Assembly: GCA_002340355.1 (NCBI GenBank)
Contig: DDLX01000043.1
Span: 124,001 to 188,000 of the forward strand
DNA length: 64,000 nucleotides
Source: Cytophagales bacterium UBA2561
GTDB taxonomy: Bacteria; Bacteroidota; Bacteroidia; Cytophagales; Thermoflexibacteraceae
Direction of reading: 5' to 3'
The notes beneath the pieces are model-generated. The model saw nothing but the letters and a program-made list of their open reading frames with translations, ran no database searches and had not been told where the DNA came from. This document shows positions 11,601 to 19,121 of this stretch, piece after piece (position 1 is the first letter of the stretch; the number at the start of each line of letters is the position of its first letter). Position numbers and translations under genes: made by a program.

Positions 11601-14211
11601 AATCTGTTAGATTTGCGGTTACATCACTCAACTTCGCATTAATTAAACGGCGGTTAATAGTTAAAAAGGGAAGGTCAGGATTGGTAATTTCTGCCCAATA
11701 AACTCCCACATCTTTTGCGGTAATTCCTGTAATGGTGTGGGTATCAGCATTTGTTCCAACAGGAGTATTTTTAGTATCTTGATACCATTGATAATCATTT
11801 CCTGTTCCCCCAATTCCTGCGGTAAAAAACACATTTCCGCCATGTTCCAAAATGGTCGTAAATGCACTCAAAACGTCACTTTGTGGAACATAAGAGAAAT
11901 TGGCAATTAACCGATTTGGTTGGAGGTCTTCGAAGGTAAATTGATTATTTTCTACTTGAAGGATTTCCAAATTGGGAATACTAGATAAATCAGGTAAATT
12001 TTTAAAGTAGTTATCTTGCAAGCGTAATTTTTCTAAATTTAGTGTAAATCCTGAAAAATCAGGGACATCACCTGTCAATGAATTATGATGAAAATACCCT
12101 TCTCGTAAAACACTTAGATTTGAAATCGTGGGAATAGTTCCTATAAATAAATTATTATGTAAATGTAATAATTCTAATAAGGTTAAATTATTTAAAATCG
12201 TAGGCAAATTTCCTGTAAATTGATTGTCGTTGAGTGTCAGGCGTTGTAAATTGGTGAGATTTCCCAAAGCATTAGGTAAGTTTCCCGTAAATTGATTCTC
12301 ATGTAGATATAAATTTTGGAGGGTTGTTAAATTTCCAATATTTCCTGACAAATTTCCTGATAACTTATTGTTACTTAGGTCTAAAGTCTGTAATTTATTG
12401 AATGCACTTCCACTGCTTGGTAAGAGTAATGGATTGGATAAGTTATTATCTCTTAGTTCCAATTTTGTCACTCGGTTGGTATTATCATCTACCGTAACCC
12501 CAAACCATGTTCGAATCTCGTCTGTTAATGTCCATTTAATCTTCCAGTTTACTCCATTACAAGTATTGTAAATATCCACCAAAGCCAAGGAATCTGCTTG
12601 ATTTACGGTTGAGTTTTCGACTTTGACCAAAATTTGCTGACGCTGTAAGGTCAAATCAGGAAAATTAGGATTGGTGATTTCTGCCCAGTATAATCCTGTA
12701 TCATCATTTGTTGCTCCTGAAATTGAATAAGTTATAAATGTACCGACTTGATTGGTGTCTATATCCTTGAGCCACTTGTATTGATTAAGTCCTGAAGGTA
12801 AATTACTTGTTAAGAAAACACTTTCACCTAAATCAATAATTGTTGTAAAATGGCTCAAAACTTTGGCTTGTGGACTGTAATCATAATCGGTATCTATAGG
12901 TAAAGCACTAGGAAGTGTAAGATCATGAAATGTTAATTGATTATTATCAACCTGTAAGATGCTTAATTGGGTATTGGAGGAGAAATCGGGAAGAGTAGTT
13001 AAAAAATTATTTTGTAAACGAATAACTTCTAGATTAGGACAATCAAGTGGCAAATCGGACGATATAAAATTTAATTGATTATTATCTAAGTACAATTCTT
13101 CTAAATTATTAGCGGTTGCTCCATTGGTAATATCGGGAAAATTACCTATAAACTGATTGTCATTTAGATACAAAGCTCTAAGTTTAGACTGTTCTAATAA
13201 ACTTTTTGGAATTAAACCTGAGAAATGATTGCTATTCAGTTCAATACGAATGGCATTGAGCCCTATAAATGTATTAGGAAGTGCTGTAAAACGGTTTTGT
13301 TGAAAATATAATTCTGTTAAATGAGTAGGATAAATAGTGGAAATAGTTCCTGTTAAACGATTTCGGCTAACATCTAAGTTTTTGAGGCTTGAAAAGTGAC
13401 TTAGATTGTCGGGTAATGTTCCCGTAAAGTTATTATCACTCAGATTCAGCCTTTCGAGTAATATAAGATTTATAGAGTTTTGTAAGGTATTTTTTATTGA
13501 ACCAGTTAATTTGTTCGAAGAAAAATCTAGTTCTATGAGCTTATTTAATGGAGATAAATCATTAGGAAGATTTCCTATAAATTGATTGTGACTTAAATTG
13601 ATTTTATAAAGTTTAGTTAGCGTCAGTAAGTTGGAATTAGGTAATATACCTGACATTTGACATTGACTAACATCCAAAACTTCCAAATGAGCCAAATTAT
13701 TCAAATTTGCTGGAAAATTTCCACTAATATTAGTTTGACTTAAATTGAGCTTTTGGAGGGCGGTCATGAAACCTGCCGTTCCTAATTTGGTCGTAGCTAA
13801 ATCAGCTTTAGTTAATTCTGAATTACTAGACAAATTCAAAATTTTCACTGTGGTCAGAAAAAATAATTCATCTGCAATTTCTCCACCTATCTGATTACCA
13901 GATAAATCTAATTCTGTCAGTTCACCCAAAGCACTCAAAAAATAAAGTTGATTTGCTTGAGTTCCTACTAGATTATTGTTTGGCAATTCAATTTTTGAGA
14001 CTCGTCCATTTGTAATTGTGATACCATACCATGAATCACTTACTGCCGTTGTAAAGTCCCAGTTTGTAGAAACTGTCCAACCCGCGAAGTGGGTTGCAGT
14101 AGCAAACTCCAAAAGAGCTAAGTGGTCACTTTCAGAGGGATTAAGTTGAGCAATAGTATATCTGAAAGAACTAAAAAAGAATAAACAAATAAGAAGTACT
14201 CGCCTTTTCAT
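5647..14211 (-). CDS. Giant secreted LRR/Ig modular protein with T9SS type A sorting domain
   Basis: A 2854-residue surface or secreted protein. After a signal peptide (MKRRVLLICLFFF, cleavage near AQL at 20-22) come seven modules. Each has an LRR N-cap (NW...W...WYG(I/V)), a run of plant-type LRRs (LxxLxLxxNxLxGxIPxxLG) and one Ig-like domain ending in DAGVYWAEITN or a variant. Modules begin near residues 27, 540, 875, 1200, 1545, 1875 and 2325. Modules 2 to 5 have a strikingly even period of about 330 residues (about 1 kb of DNA). Two more Ig-like domains near 2600-2750 precede a T9SS sorting domain (SGIYPNPYSQ near 2775, HLEAGIYLLTL, ending in KIIKK). The role is probably adhesion or ligand recognition, by inference from LRR and Ig families. 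The gene is monocistronic by spacing. Confidence 0.92.
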   Translation of the reverse strand: MKRRVLLICLFFFSSFRYTIAQLNPSESDHLALLEFATATHFAGWTVSTNWDFTTAVSDSWYGITITNGRVSKIELPNNNLVGTQANQLYFLSALGELTELDLSGNQIGGEIADELFFLTTVKILNLSSNSELTKADLATTKLGTAGFMTALQKLNLSQTNISGNFPANLNNLAHLEVLDVSQCQMSGILPNSNLLTLTKLYKINLSHNQFIGNLPNDLSPLNKLIELDFSSNKLTGSIKNTLQNSINLILLERLNLSDNNFTGTLPDNLSHFSSLKNLDVSRNRLTGTISTIYPTHLTELYFQQNRFTALPNTFIGLNAIRIELNSNHFSGLIPKSLLEQSKLRALYLNDNQFIGNFPDITNGATANNLEELYLDNNQLNFISSDLPLDCPNLEVIRLQNNFLTTLPDFSSNTQLSILQVDNNQLTFHDLTLPSALPIDTDYDYSPQAKVLSHFTTIIDLGESVFLTSNLPSGLNQYKWLKDIDTNQVGTFITYSISGATNDDTGLYWAEITNPNFPDLTLQRQQILVKVENSTVNQADSLALVDIYNTCNGVNWKIKWTLTDEIRTWFGVTVDDNTNRVTKLELRDNNLSNPLLLPSSGSAFNKLQTLDLSNNKLSGNLSGNIGNLTTLQNLYLHENQFTGNLPNALGNLTNLQRLTLNDNQFTGNLPTILNNLTLLELLHLHNNLFIGTIPTISNLSVLREGYFHHNSLTGDVPDFSGFTLNLEKLRLQDNYFKNLPDLSSIPNLEILQVENNQFTFEDLQPNRLIANFSYVPQSDVLSAFTTILEHGGNVFFTAGIGGTGNDYQWYQDTKNTPVGTNADTHTITGITAKDVGVYWAEITNPDLPFLTINRRLINAKLSDVTANLTDSLILIDLYLATRGENWTIPWITADPVQSWRGVGLDNQTGRVTKLELSNNNLDGTALPASLGNLNELTQLNLSNNKLTGFIPPQLGNLGKLENLLLHENSFVGTIPSELGLGAIKTNLIRFKLNDNQLSGSIPVELNQLSSLTLLHLNDNLLTGDLPDITPLTNLKELYVFNNQLTGAIPNFSVFAPDLEKLKIQNNLFDELPDLSALTYLTTLQVAYNRLTFSDIIPNTGFFLNHIEFSPQLETMNEFTTAIFFGQSTFLTADLYETGNIYKWYKDSETNQINTVIDLPLPSMTFDDAGVYWAEITNPSLPALRLRRKPINVRVIKVEANQTDSLALVALYHQTNGDKWTRSWRLDLEASKTKINRIPVQEWYGITLDETSGKVVEVSLSDNGLDGTLPETIGDLNLLRHLDLSNNFLAGNLPHRLGDLTALINCFLDENEFSGMIPSTMGNMTAIVRILLNDNELSGNIPKELGNLNFLALLHLYNNSLSGTIPAHLANAQALKQLYLYNNRLSGDFPVEFTSVTKLERLKLQLNHIQNLPDLSNIPTIGVLEVAENQLTFEDLQSNRSIFQTVNDYAPQQPVLNAYTKDVVFAESAGFDATVGGTNNQYKWLHNSIEKDNQAFLSISSAGFDDAGLYHAEITNADLPHLILERRAIVFNVFSTARAIKMDSLALVALYNTTNGQHWVNKWDLSQPVAQWYGITLDDNLGVVTEIRLPDNNLYGTIPSQIGSMSKLRALDLSNNYLKGKIPYEIGQLTKLVDLFLQENQLQNTLPSSLGFLSSATRIILNDNDFSGKIPSTLGKMSNLSTFHIFNNEFSGTLPQELGDLQNLKEFYLYNNLFEGVIPNSLGKLPRLERLKIQNNLFTHLPLFENRTLHKLELENNFFTFEDLTPNAFTSAYVYHPQATVLDTIRKGVFYGDTVEFSALIDTKLFNHYIWYKDTKENKLGFQPTIRLNGAKYEHAGIYWAEITNSILPRLTLIRNPIFFYVNPPGILESDSLILVQLFQENGGTNWQNTWNLEDPVNTWYGITTDLGRVIEINLAGNNLTGKLPKELGNLNELQKLNLNSNKIIGDIPTEIQFLTALTQLNLSFNNLENKIPKELTQLKNLTEIILNDNDFKGDIPKKISNLTQLHTLNLGNNKLSGEIPNSFERLSRLEALWLNGNLLEGKIPTELQELKNLEILNLSDNSLTGIIPSEIGSLPKIKNLQLGNNALTGTIPTTLSQLKNLVQLNLGNNKLIGNIPSILGQLSKLRVLNVEGNRLTGNIPDFSDLVKLRELALGNNQITGKVPSSLASLGDLRSLQLENNQLTDLPQLSENLQVLEVQNNRLTFIDLEANIFVEKLVYAPQAPLDTIDQIEVVWNQKLTLKLNDAGGAKTLYQWRRNNIPIGQPSENKDFTIENVDYSDAGEYTCDVTHAHFPELILSRRKITVTILVPEVALSDAHVLQKIYTENGGENWINQWDLDTIAIKDWYGVKVINDRVIELDLRNNRLTGKLLSDIKFLTELQVLRLSGNQLTGQIPPELSELSQLIELDLANNTLTGKIPSQLEKLTKLQKLYLQGNQFYQTKIPIELGYLPQIQEVDLSDNGLIGDIPESFQDSPNLTKLLLNNNNLRTVPNLAQAPKLAELQLAYNYLTFKNLAPNCLINTFRYAPQKNREGQVFTTSEGEGFTFFLSDSLLENNNQYQWFRKTDWLPNEQKSHYFIPVVETNDSDNYLCQVQNTLLPNLTLSYQFTLNVVPSTPSISIPKPYCVSDTLVTLISESHLTKWYADADLQTYLGKGEKLRLAIPETQKTVYAMIDAQGNQSQIVSAKIIRRPSISLINNILQTDKFNNLIYQWYKNGIKITNQNQYQLEIRGKSARYKVTVVTNEGCSSTSMTYQLKNGRLEEIEENNQITGLEKTKLISGIYPNPYSQDIEVRFVRNHNYKVEAQITDTSGKVRFEKTLVSNSGFILHTPHLEAGIYLLTLTIENQKFTHKIIKK

Positions 14212-14524
14212 AAGAATTCAAATAATAAATTATGTATTAATGACCAGCTTTTGAACTGGGTATGTTTATACTATTTCCTTAAAAAAAGAGACAGCTCCTT
14301 ACTTGAAAAATTGTTCCTGAGTTGGTTAGGTATCAATGGAAAAATAATAAGTTAGTCTCTTAATGATGGAAATATGAGTTCTTAGATTAAAGGCAGTACA
14401 ATACGTGATTTTTTGGAGGTGAAAAAACCATTTTTATTGGTATATCTATGTTCCAAAACAAAAAAATAGGAACAAAGCGAACTTTATTCCTACCCCTTAA
14501 AAATCAATTAAATATGTTTTGTTA
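14212..14524. other. Intergenic region upstream of the LRR gene
   Basis: A 313-base AT-rich stretch between two minus-strand genes. It should hold the promoter of the LRR gene near 14212-14300, but no box could be assigned. A weak hairpin (TAGGAA at 14467-14472 against TTCCTA at 14487-14492) sits next to an A-run, which gives a U-run on the minus strand. It may be the terminator of the gene ending at 14525. Nothing coding is seen. Confidence 0.4.
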
Positions 14525-14758
14525 TTAAATCACATTCATTCGAATTTGGTGAGCAAAATCTTGTGGAGCTGAGGTTGGTCGTACCCCGATTCGAATGAGA
14601 TTCCGAAAACTTTTTTCGACTTCGTAGTTCTTTCGGCATTCGGATGAAGTGGCTAAATAATGGTCAAAAATTTTACGCTCTTCTTGTGAGGCTTCACCAT
14701 CTAATACTAAACTCACTAAGGAATTGAAATACGAAAAGTTAGAGTTTGTCTTTTTCAT
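14525..14758 (-). CDS. Anti-sigma-factor-like small protein
   Basis: A 77-residue cytoplasmic protein read from the ATG at 14758 (MKKTNSNF). The central part, SLVLDGEASQEER then HLA-like helix, Cys and EVEKSFRNLI, follows the pattern of zf-HC2/anti-sigma N-terminal domains (LDGE..., acidic helix, CxxxYE.EK.F). Only one Cys is present, so zinc binding through the usual HCC set looks incomplete. An in-frame ATG at 14839 would add 27 hydrophobic, AT-rich residues and overlap the upstream stop by ATGA. That form looks spurious, but translational coupling cannot be excluded. No sigma factor is adjacent; the upstream gene encodes a lipoprotein. The anti-sigma role is inference from a short motif. 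Confidence 0.55.
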   Translation of the reverse strand: MKKTNSNFSYFNSLVSLVLDGEASQEERKIFDHYLATSSECRKNYEVEKSFRNLIRIGVRPTSAPQDFAHQIRMNVI

Positions 14759-14835
14759 TGTTCGATAGTTTAAAATAATTATTAAATTGAATAAATGAAT
14801 ATAGAGTTTGATATAAAAATTACATACGAGTTTGA

Positions 14836-15588
14836 TCATTCTGGAGTTGCATTTTCTTGTGGTTTTTGTTCCTGACGTAGTATGTTAAATGTCCCATCAA
14901 ATCGAATTTGATAAGCTGTCTCCATTTTGTAACGTGAGTCATCTATGGGTTTTTCTTCAGGGTCAGTAATACTCGGATTATCTACCCGATTGTCATAAAC
15001 TACATCCGTAATTTTAAGGCGCTGTCCTTCCAACAATTCTGCTGTTCGATATTCTCCTGTACGAATAGTATAATTTTGTCGTGTAGAAATATAACTATCT
15101 CTATAACAGAGTAATATGGCATCACGATAATCTCCCGCTAAACTATAATTTACTAGATAAATTTTCCATTTGTGAGTAGGCGAATTCGAAGCAGTAGAAA
15201 CCAGAAAGGAATGATATTTTTCACTCAAGGGGATTCGTCCCGAATATTGAAAAGAAACATGCTCATCGTCAATAGCAAATGTCCCTGTCTCTCCTTTGAA
15301 GCCTTGAAATGTTTTATCCTTTAAAAAAGAAAGAAATAAGGTATCAGTAATGGTATTTTCATCATTATACCATTCTGTAGCATTATCATTATTTAGACTT
15401 GGGGGAACGCTATCGGCTAAAACAAATTTATTGGTAAACTCCTCAAATGGAGAAGTTTTAAAAGTCTCATTTTCAGTATTTTGCTGGCTTGTGTTTTCTT
15501 GGCAGCTAACCAAGAAAAGAAGTAAGCCTAATATGCCAAATTGACAATAAATTGATAAATGGACTGAATATCGTAATCTTTTTTTCAT
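14836..15588 (-). CDS. Predicted lipoprotein, unknown function
   Basis: A 250-residue lipoprotein: basic start MKKRLRYS, hydrophobic segment, then lipobox LVSC with the acylated Cys near residue 29, followed by a Gln/Asn/Thr-rich tether. The mature part is probably beta-rich (repeated Tyr/Arg strands such as HKWKIYLVNYSLAG and RDAILLCYRDSY). No catalytic motif or family is recognised. In Bacteroidota such lipoproteins without a retention signal are usually in the outer membrane; here this is inference. It is immediately upstream of the anti-sigma-like gene, so the two could be co-transcribed. Confidence 0.7.
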   Translation of the reverse strand: MKKRLRYSVHLSIYCQFGILGLLLFLVSCQENTSQQNTENETFKTSPFEEFTNKFVLADSVPPSLNNDNATEWYNDENTITDTLFLSFLKDKTFQGFKGETGTFAIDDEHVSFQYSGRIPLSEKYHSFLVSTASNSPTHKWKIYLVNYSLAGDYRDAILLCYRDSYISTRQNYTIRTGEYRTAELLEGQRLKITDVVYDNRVDNPSITDPEEKPIDDSRYKMETAYQIRFDGTFNILRQEQKPQENATPE

Positions 15589-15880
15589 GTGCTTTTAGGT
15601 TTAAAAGTTTAGGGTTAAGAAGTTTTAGTTTTGGGTTGTTTCTAATCTTGTTTTCGGTGAAATAACGCTATTCTTCGATGAAGCGTTCATTTTCTTCGAT
15701 TATTTTAACAAGAAAAACGCCAAAAGATTCCCTTTTAAGATTTTTTTCTAAAATTTTTTTGCACATGGATCTGATTTGAGAGTTCTTGACAGACAAAATT
15801 TTGAAAAGACTCAATTAGTAGGAAGAAAATTTTATCTTTACTTACTCAATAAATTGCTCATCTTTAGGTTTCAAAATCCC

Positions 15881-17077
15881 ATGATTTCGGAGTACAGACA
15901 ACATTTTAATACCCAGTATCGCCCTGAACAATACGCTCAGTTTATGACAGATATTGAACGATCTTTCGGTTATTCAGTTGAGTTCAAAATTTCGGAAACC
16001 CCTATTTTTATTCCTAATCCTCTGAAAAATAAGTTATTGGAAGCCGCTCAAGAAATTTATTCATCGTTAAATACTCCTGATTATTTTTCCCAATCTCAGC
16101 GAGCAATTCCGCCAAATTGTCTTGTGCCTAATGAGAAATCTACTCCTGATTTTCTGGCGATTGACTTTGCAATTTGTCAGGATAAAAATGGAGACTTAAT
16201 TCCAAAATTAATTGAATTACAAGGATTTCCATCTTTATATTGTTTTCAAAAGGCTTTGAATGATTATTATAGAAAACATTACGAAATTTCTGAAAATGTA
16301 ACGAATTTCTTTAATGGACTTTCGGCAAAACAGTACCTCGAAATTTTAAGAAATAAGATTGTAGCGAACGAAAATCCCGAAAATGTTATTCTTTTAGAAA
16401 TCGAACCTCAAAAACAAAAAACGCGTATTGATTTCGACTGTTGTGAACAAATGATTGGAGTACGTTCAGTTTGTTTGACCGAGATTACCAAACGAGGAAA
16501 AAAATTATTTTATAAATCTGAAGACAAGGAAATTCCAATTCATCGAATTTATAACCGAGTGATTTTTGATGAGCTGCAGGCTCGAACCGACCTCCAGCCC
16601 GCTTTTCGATTGACAGACGAAGTAGAGGTAGATTGGGCAGGACATCCAAACTGGTTTTTTAAAATGAGTAAATTTTCCTTACCTTTTTTGAATAGTAAAT
16701 ACGTTCCGAAAACGTATTTCTTGAATGATTTGAAAGAATTACCTACTGACTTATCAAATTATGTTTTGAAACCTTTATTTTCTTTTGCGGGGGCAGGTGT
16801 GAAGTTCGATCTTCAACTTGAAGATCTTATGGCAATTCCTGAAGGTGAGAAGCCAAATTATATTTTGATGGAAAAAGTCCAGTATGAACCCTTAGTTCAG
16901 ACGTTAGATGTTCCTGCTAAAGTTGAAATTCGATTGTTAACCGTGTGTAATTCGGAAACAAACCGATTAGAAGTTTTGACTAATTTAGTGCGATTGAGCA
17001 AAGGAAAAATGATGGGAGTTGACTTTAATAAAAATAAAACATGGGTGGGCGGAACGCTTGGCTATTTTGAATATTAA
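15881..17077 (+). CDS. ATP-grasp-like protein, uncharacterised
   Basis: A 398-residue cytoplasmic protein read from ATG 15881 (MISEYRQHF). A TTG 105 bases upstream extends the frame but adds unlikely sequence. The second half has ATP-grasp features: YVLKPLFSFAGAGV near 290-303 looks like the Lys plus Gly-rich loop, YILMEKVQYEP near 325 the hinge, and KVEIRLLTV near 345 with VNLVRLSKG-like sequence near 365 the metal-binding strand region. The N-terminal half (FLAIDFAI, IELQGFPSLYCFQ, RIYNRVIFDE) could be a pre-ATP-grasp domain of the glutathionylspermidine-synthase type. The substrate is unknown. The next gene begins 29 bases downstream, so they are probably co-transcribed. Confidence 0.65.
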   Translation: MISEYRQHFNTQYRPEQYAQFMTDIERSFGYSVEFKISETPIFIPNPLKNKLLEAAQEIYSSLNTPDYFSQSQRAIPPNCLVPNEKSTPDFLAIDFAICQDKNGDLIPKLIELQGFPSLYCFQKALNDYYRKHYEISENVTNFFNGLSAKQYLEILRNKIVANENPENVILLEIEPQKQKTRIDFDCCEQMIGVRSVCLTEITKRGKKLFYKSEDKEIPIHRIYNRVIFDELQARTDLQPAFRLTDEVEVDWAGHPNWFFKMSKFSLPFLNSKYVPKTYFLNDLKELPTDLSNYVLKPLFSFAGAGVKFDLQLEDLMAIPEGEKPNYILMEKVQYEPLVQTLDVPAKVEIRLLTVCNSETNRLEVLTNLVRLSKGKMMGVDFNKNKTWVGGTLGYFEY

Positions 17078-17106
17078 CCAATAAAAAACAAATAAACTAA
17101 CAAATT

Positions 17107-17403
17107 ATGAAAATTCTAGCTTTAGACAAAGTGGGAGACCAACCTGCTTCCGAAGATGAAATCAAAGAATTAATTCGGGCAGAAGCCAAGCAAATTTGGG
17201 AACTCAAACGAGATGGCTTGATTCGAGAAACCTATTTTCGACAAGACCGCCCAGGAACAGTACTTGTTTTAGAGTGTGAAAGCTTACAAGAAGCTCAAGA
17301 ACTTATTAATTCTTTGCCATTGGTTAAAGCAGGTTTAACCGAATTTGAATTGATGCCCTTGGGACATTATGCTCCTTTAGATTTGCTCTTGAGAGAGGAA
17401 TAA
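17107..17403 (+). CDS. Small YCII/muconolactone-isomerase-like protein
   Basis: A 98-residue soluble protein whose pattern fits the dimeric ferredoxin-like (alpha+beta barrel) superfamily. It has a beta strand at the start (MKILAL), a long amphipathic helix IKELIRAEAKQIWELKRDG, a strand with ETYFRQDRPGTVLVLEC, a helix SLQEAQELINSLPLV, and a last strand ending in LMPLGHYAPL. Proteins with the muconolactone-isomerase signature have this order. No catalytic residue can be named and the substrate is unknown. It follows the ATP-grasp-like gene by 29 bases and is the last gene before a bidirectional terminator. Confidence 0.7.
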   Translation: MKILALDKVGDQPASEDEIKELIRAEAKQIWELKRDGLIRETYFRQDRPGTVLVLECESLQEAQELINSLPLVKAGLTEFELMPLGHYAPLDLLLREE

Positions 17404-17530
17404 ATAATAATGAAACTTTACTTAATTTTTAATATAAATATTTATGAATCAATTTTTTATATTAAAAATCAGACAAGCTTTAATGATATAATTTCCTTTA
17501 TTGTTGTTTTAGATTTCCTCCAACGAAAAT

Positions 17531-17580
17531 AAAAAAAGTGGATACAATGCCTTGAATAGGAATGTATCCACTTTTGTGAT
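17531..17580. terminator. Bidirectional terminator
   Basis: A perfect 13-bp stem (17534-17546 with 17563-17575) has a 16-base loop, an A-run on the left and a short T-run on the right. It lies between convergent genes ending at 17403 (+) and 17618 (-) and can serve both. Confidence 0.75.
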
Positions 17581-17617
17581 ATTACAATAAATTACCGAAT
17601 AAAGATAAAATCTATAA

Positions 17618-18736
17618 TTACATTTTTGCTATCCACATTTCACCATATTTTTTGGCAAGTTGACGCATTTCCTGTAATGCTGAAGCCTCATCATCAAAGC
17701 CACCAATAACGACCCGATACATATTTTTAGAAGCGTAAGGGACAAGCTTAAGATTCGAAAGATCTGCCATTTTTTTCAATAATGGCTGAGCAGATTTGGT
17801 ACTTGAGAAACTCCCTGCTACAATATAATATTTGCCACTTATGACTTCTGAAACTTCTGCTGAGTTAGCTTCATTAGTGGGCTGTGTATTATTATCAGTT
17901 TTATTCTCAATAGATTCTGAATCTGTTGAATTATTTGCTACATACTCGGTCGTTTCAGGAGAATCCTCCGTATTTTCAGCTATGTCAGCATTTTCATCTG
18001 TATTTTCCTCGGTCGTTCCTACTATATTTTCTGTTGTTTCAGCATCTGTATTTTCCTTTACTGAAGAAACTGATTCAGACTGTTCTTGAATAGGATTATT
18101 ATCTGTATAGGTTATTTCCTCAACTTTAGGAGGAGTTCTAAAGATAGATTTTAAGGAGGTTAGGGTGTCTTTTCGAGTAGAAAGATAGAGTAAGAAAACG
18201 AGTGTAAAGATCAAAGGAATGACTACCATTAACCAAGGACTGAATCCTTGTGAAGGAGCTTTCTGTGGTTTCTTCTCTACTTTTTTCGTGACTTTTGGTG
18301 TTTCTGTTTTTGGTGTAATAGGTTCAGCTTTGACCGAAGGCAAACCAAAGCTGTCATTTAAAATTGTAGTTGTAGTGTTTTGTTCAAATTGCAATTTGCC
18401 TGTGCTGTCCTTGGTAAATGTCCCCAAATCAGCCACATTATATTTGCCAAAACTAACTAATTGGGCTTTAAGTGCATCTTGGAATGCCTGAAGAAGTGCT
18501 TCGTATTCCTCGATCGAAATATTTTTATCTTCTGTGATTGCTTTTTGTAAGGCAATATCATTCGTTTCCGAATTTTCAGAAAAGGTAATTTTTTTATTTG
18601 GCGGAGTGATAGTTTTTCCTTCCGCATTCATTTGTGCTGATTCCCGTTCGGCAGTAAATGTTCCTAAATTGGGTACATGAACGCTATCCGTTTCAGTTAA
18701 TAACTTTTGAATATATTGGTCTATCACCTGACTCAT
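17618..18736 (-). CDS. HU-CCDC81 / SPOR domain membrane protein
   Basis: A 372-residue single-pass protein. Residues 1-120 carry two HU-CCDC81-type domains (VHVPNLGTFTAE near 20-31 and YNVADLGTFTKD near 103-114). A Lys/Pro-rich linker follows, then one membrane helix near 168-186 (WLMVVIPLIFTLVFLLYL). Next comes a long acidic Thr/Glu/Asn linker and a C-terminal SPOR domain (YYIVAGSFSSTKSAQPLL near 303, MYRVVIGGFDD near 341). SPOR domains bind denuded glycan strands in septal peptidoglycan. HU-CCDC81 domains have an HU-like fold, so a cytosolic DNA- or protein-binding end joined to a wall-binding end is suggested. A role in division is inference. It ends against a bidirectional terminator. Confidence 0.88.
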   Translation of the reverse strand: MSQVIDQYIQKLLTETDSVHVPNLGTFTAERESAQMNAEGKTITPPNKKITFSENSETNDIALQKAITEDKNISIEEYEALLQAFQDALKAQLVSFGKYNVADLGTFTKDSTGKLQFEQNTTTTILNDSFGLPSVKAEPITPKTETPKVTKKVEKKPQKAPSQGFSPWLMVVIPLIFTLVFLLYLSTRKDTLTSLKSIFRTPPKVEEITYTDNNPIQEQSESVSSVKENTDAETTENIVGTTEENTDENADIAENTEDSPETTEYVANNSTDSESIENKTDNNTQPTNEANSAEVSEVISGKYYIVAGSFSSTKSAQPLLKKMADLSNLKLVPYASKNMYRVVIGGFDDEASALQEMRQLAKKYGEMWIAKM

Positions 18737-19121
18737 ACTACTAAATTCGTTAGACAGATTCCTTTGATTTAGTGTTAAAATACCAAATCAAATTTATTTT
18801 AAAATTTGAAAAAAACTGATTATCAAAATATTGTAAAATAGTTTTTGATTGGTATCGTTTCACCCAAATACCAATAAAGGTACTTGAAAATCACACTACT
18901 TTAAGGCAGTTAATTGGTGTTTGAACCACTCTAGAGTGAAAGTGAGACCAGCAATTTTGTACTATTTTTCAAAAATTTTTAAATAACCTCTTAGACAAAA
19001 TTACAAAATAATTTGAAATCCTTACTTTTAGATATTCTTTTCTATAAATTTTATGTGTTCTTAGAATTTAAGATTTATATACTTAAAATATTGCATAATC
19101 TTCGAATGAACTAACTATAGA
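18737..19121. other. Intergenic region, 385 bases
   Basis: Very AT-rich sequence between two minus-strand genes. It must contain the promoter of the HU-SPOR gene near its left end and the 3' end of the ATP-grasp transcript on the right. No hairpin with a U-run, no tRNA-like fold and no convincing small frame were seen. Confidence 0.4.

Noticed and set aside
14759..14839. An N-terminal extension of the anti-sigma-like protein starting at 14839
   Set aside because: The added residues are AT-driven and hydrophobic and do not fit the domain. The ATGA overlap with the upstream gene is noted but not used for the start.
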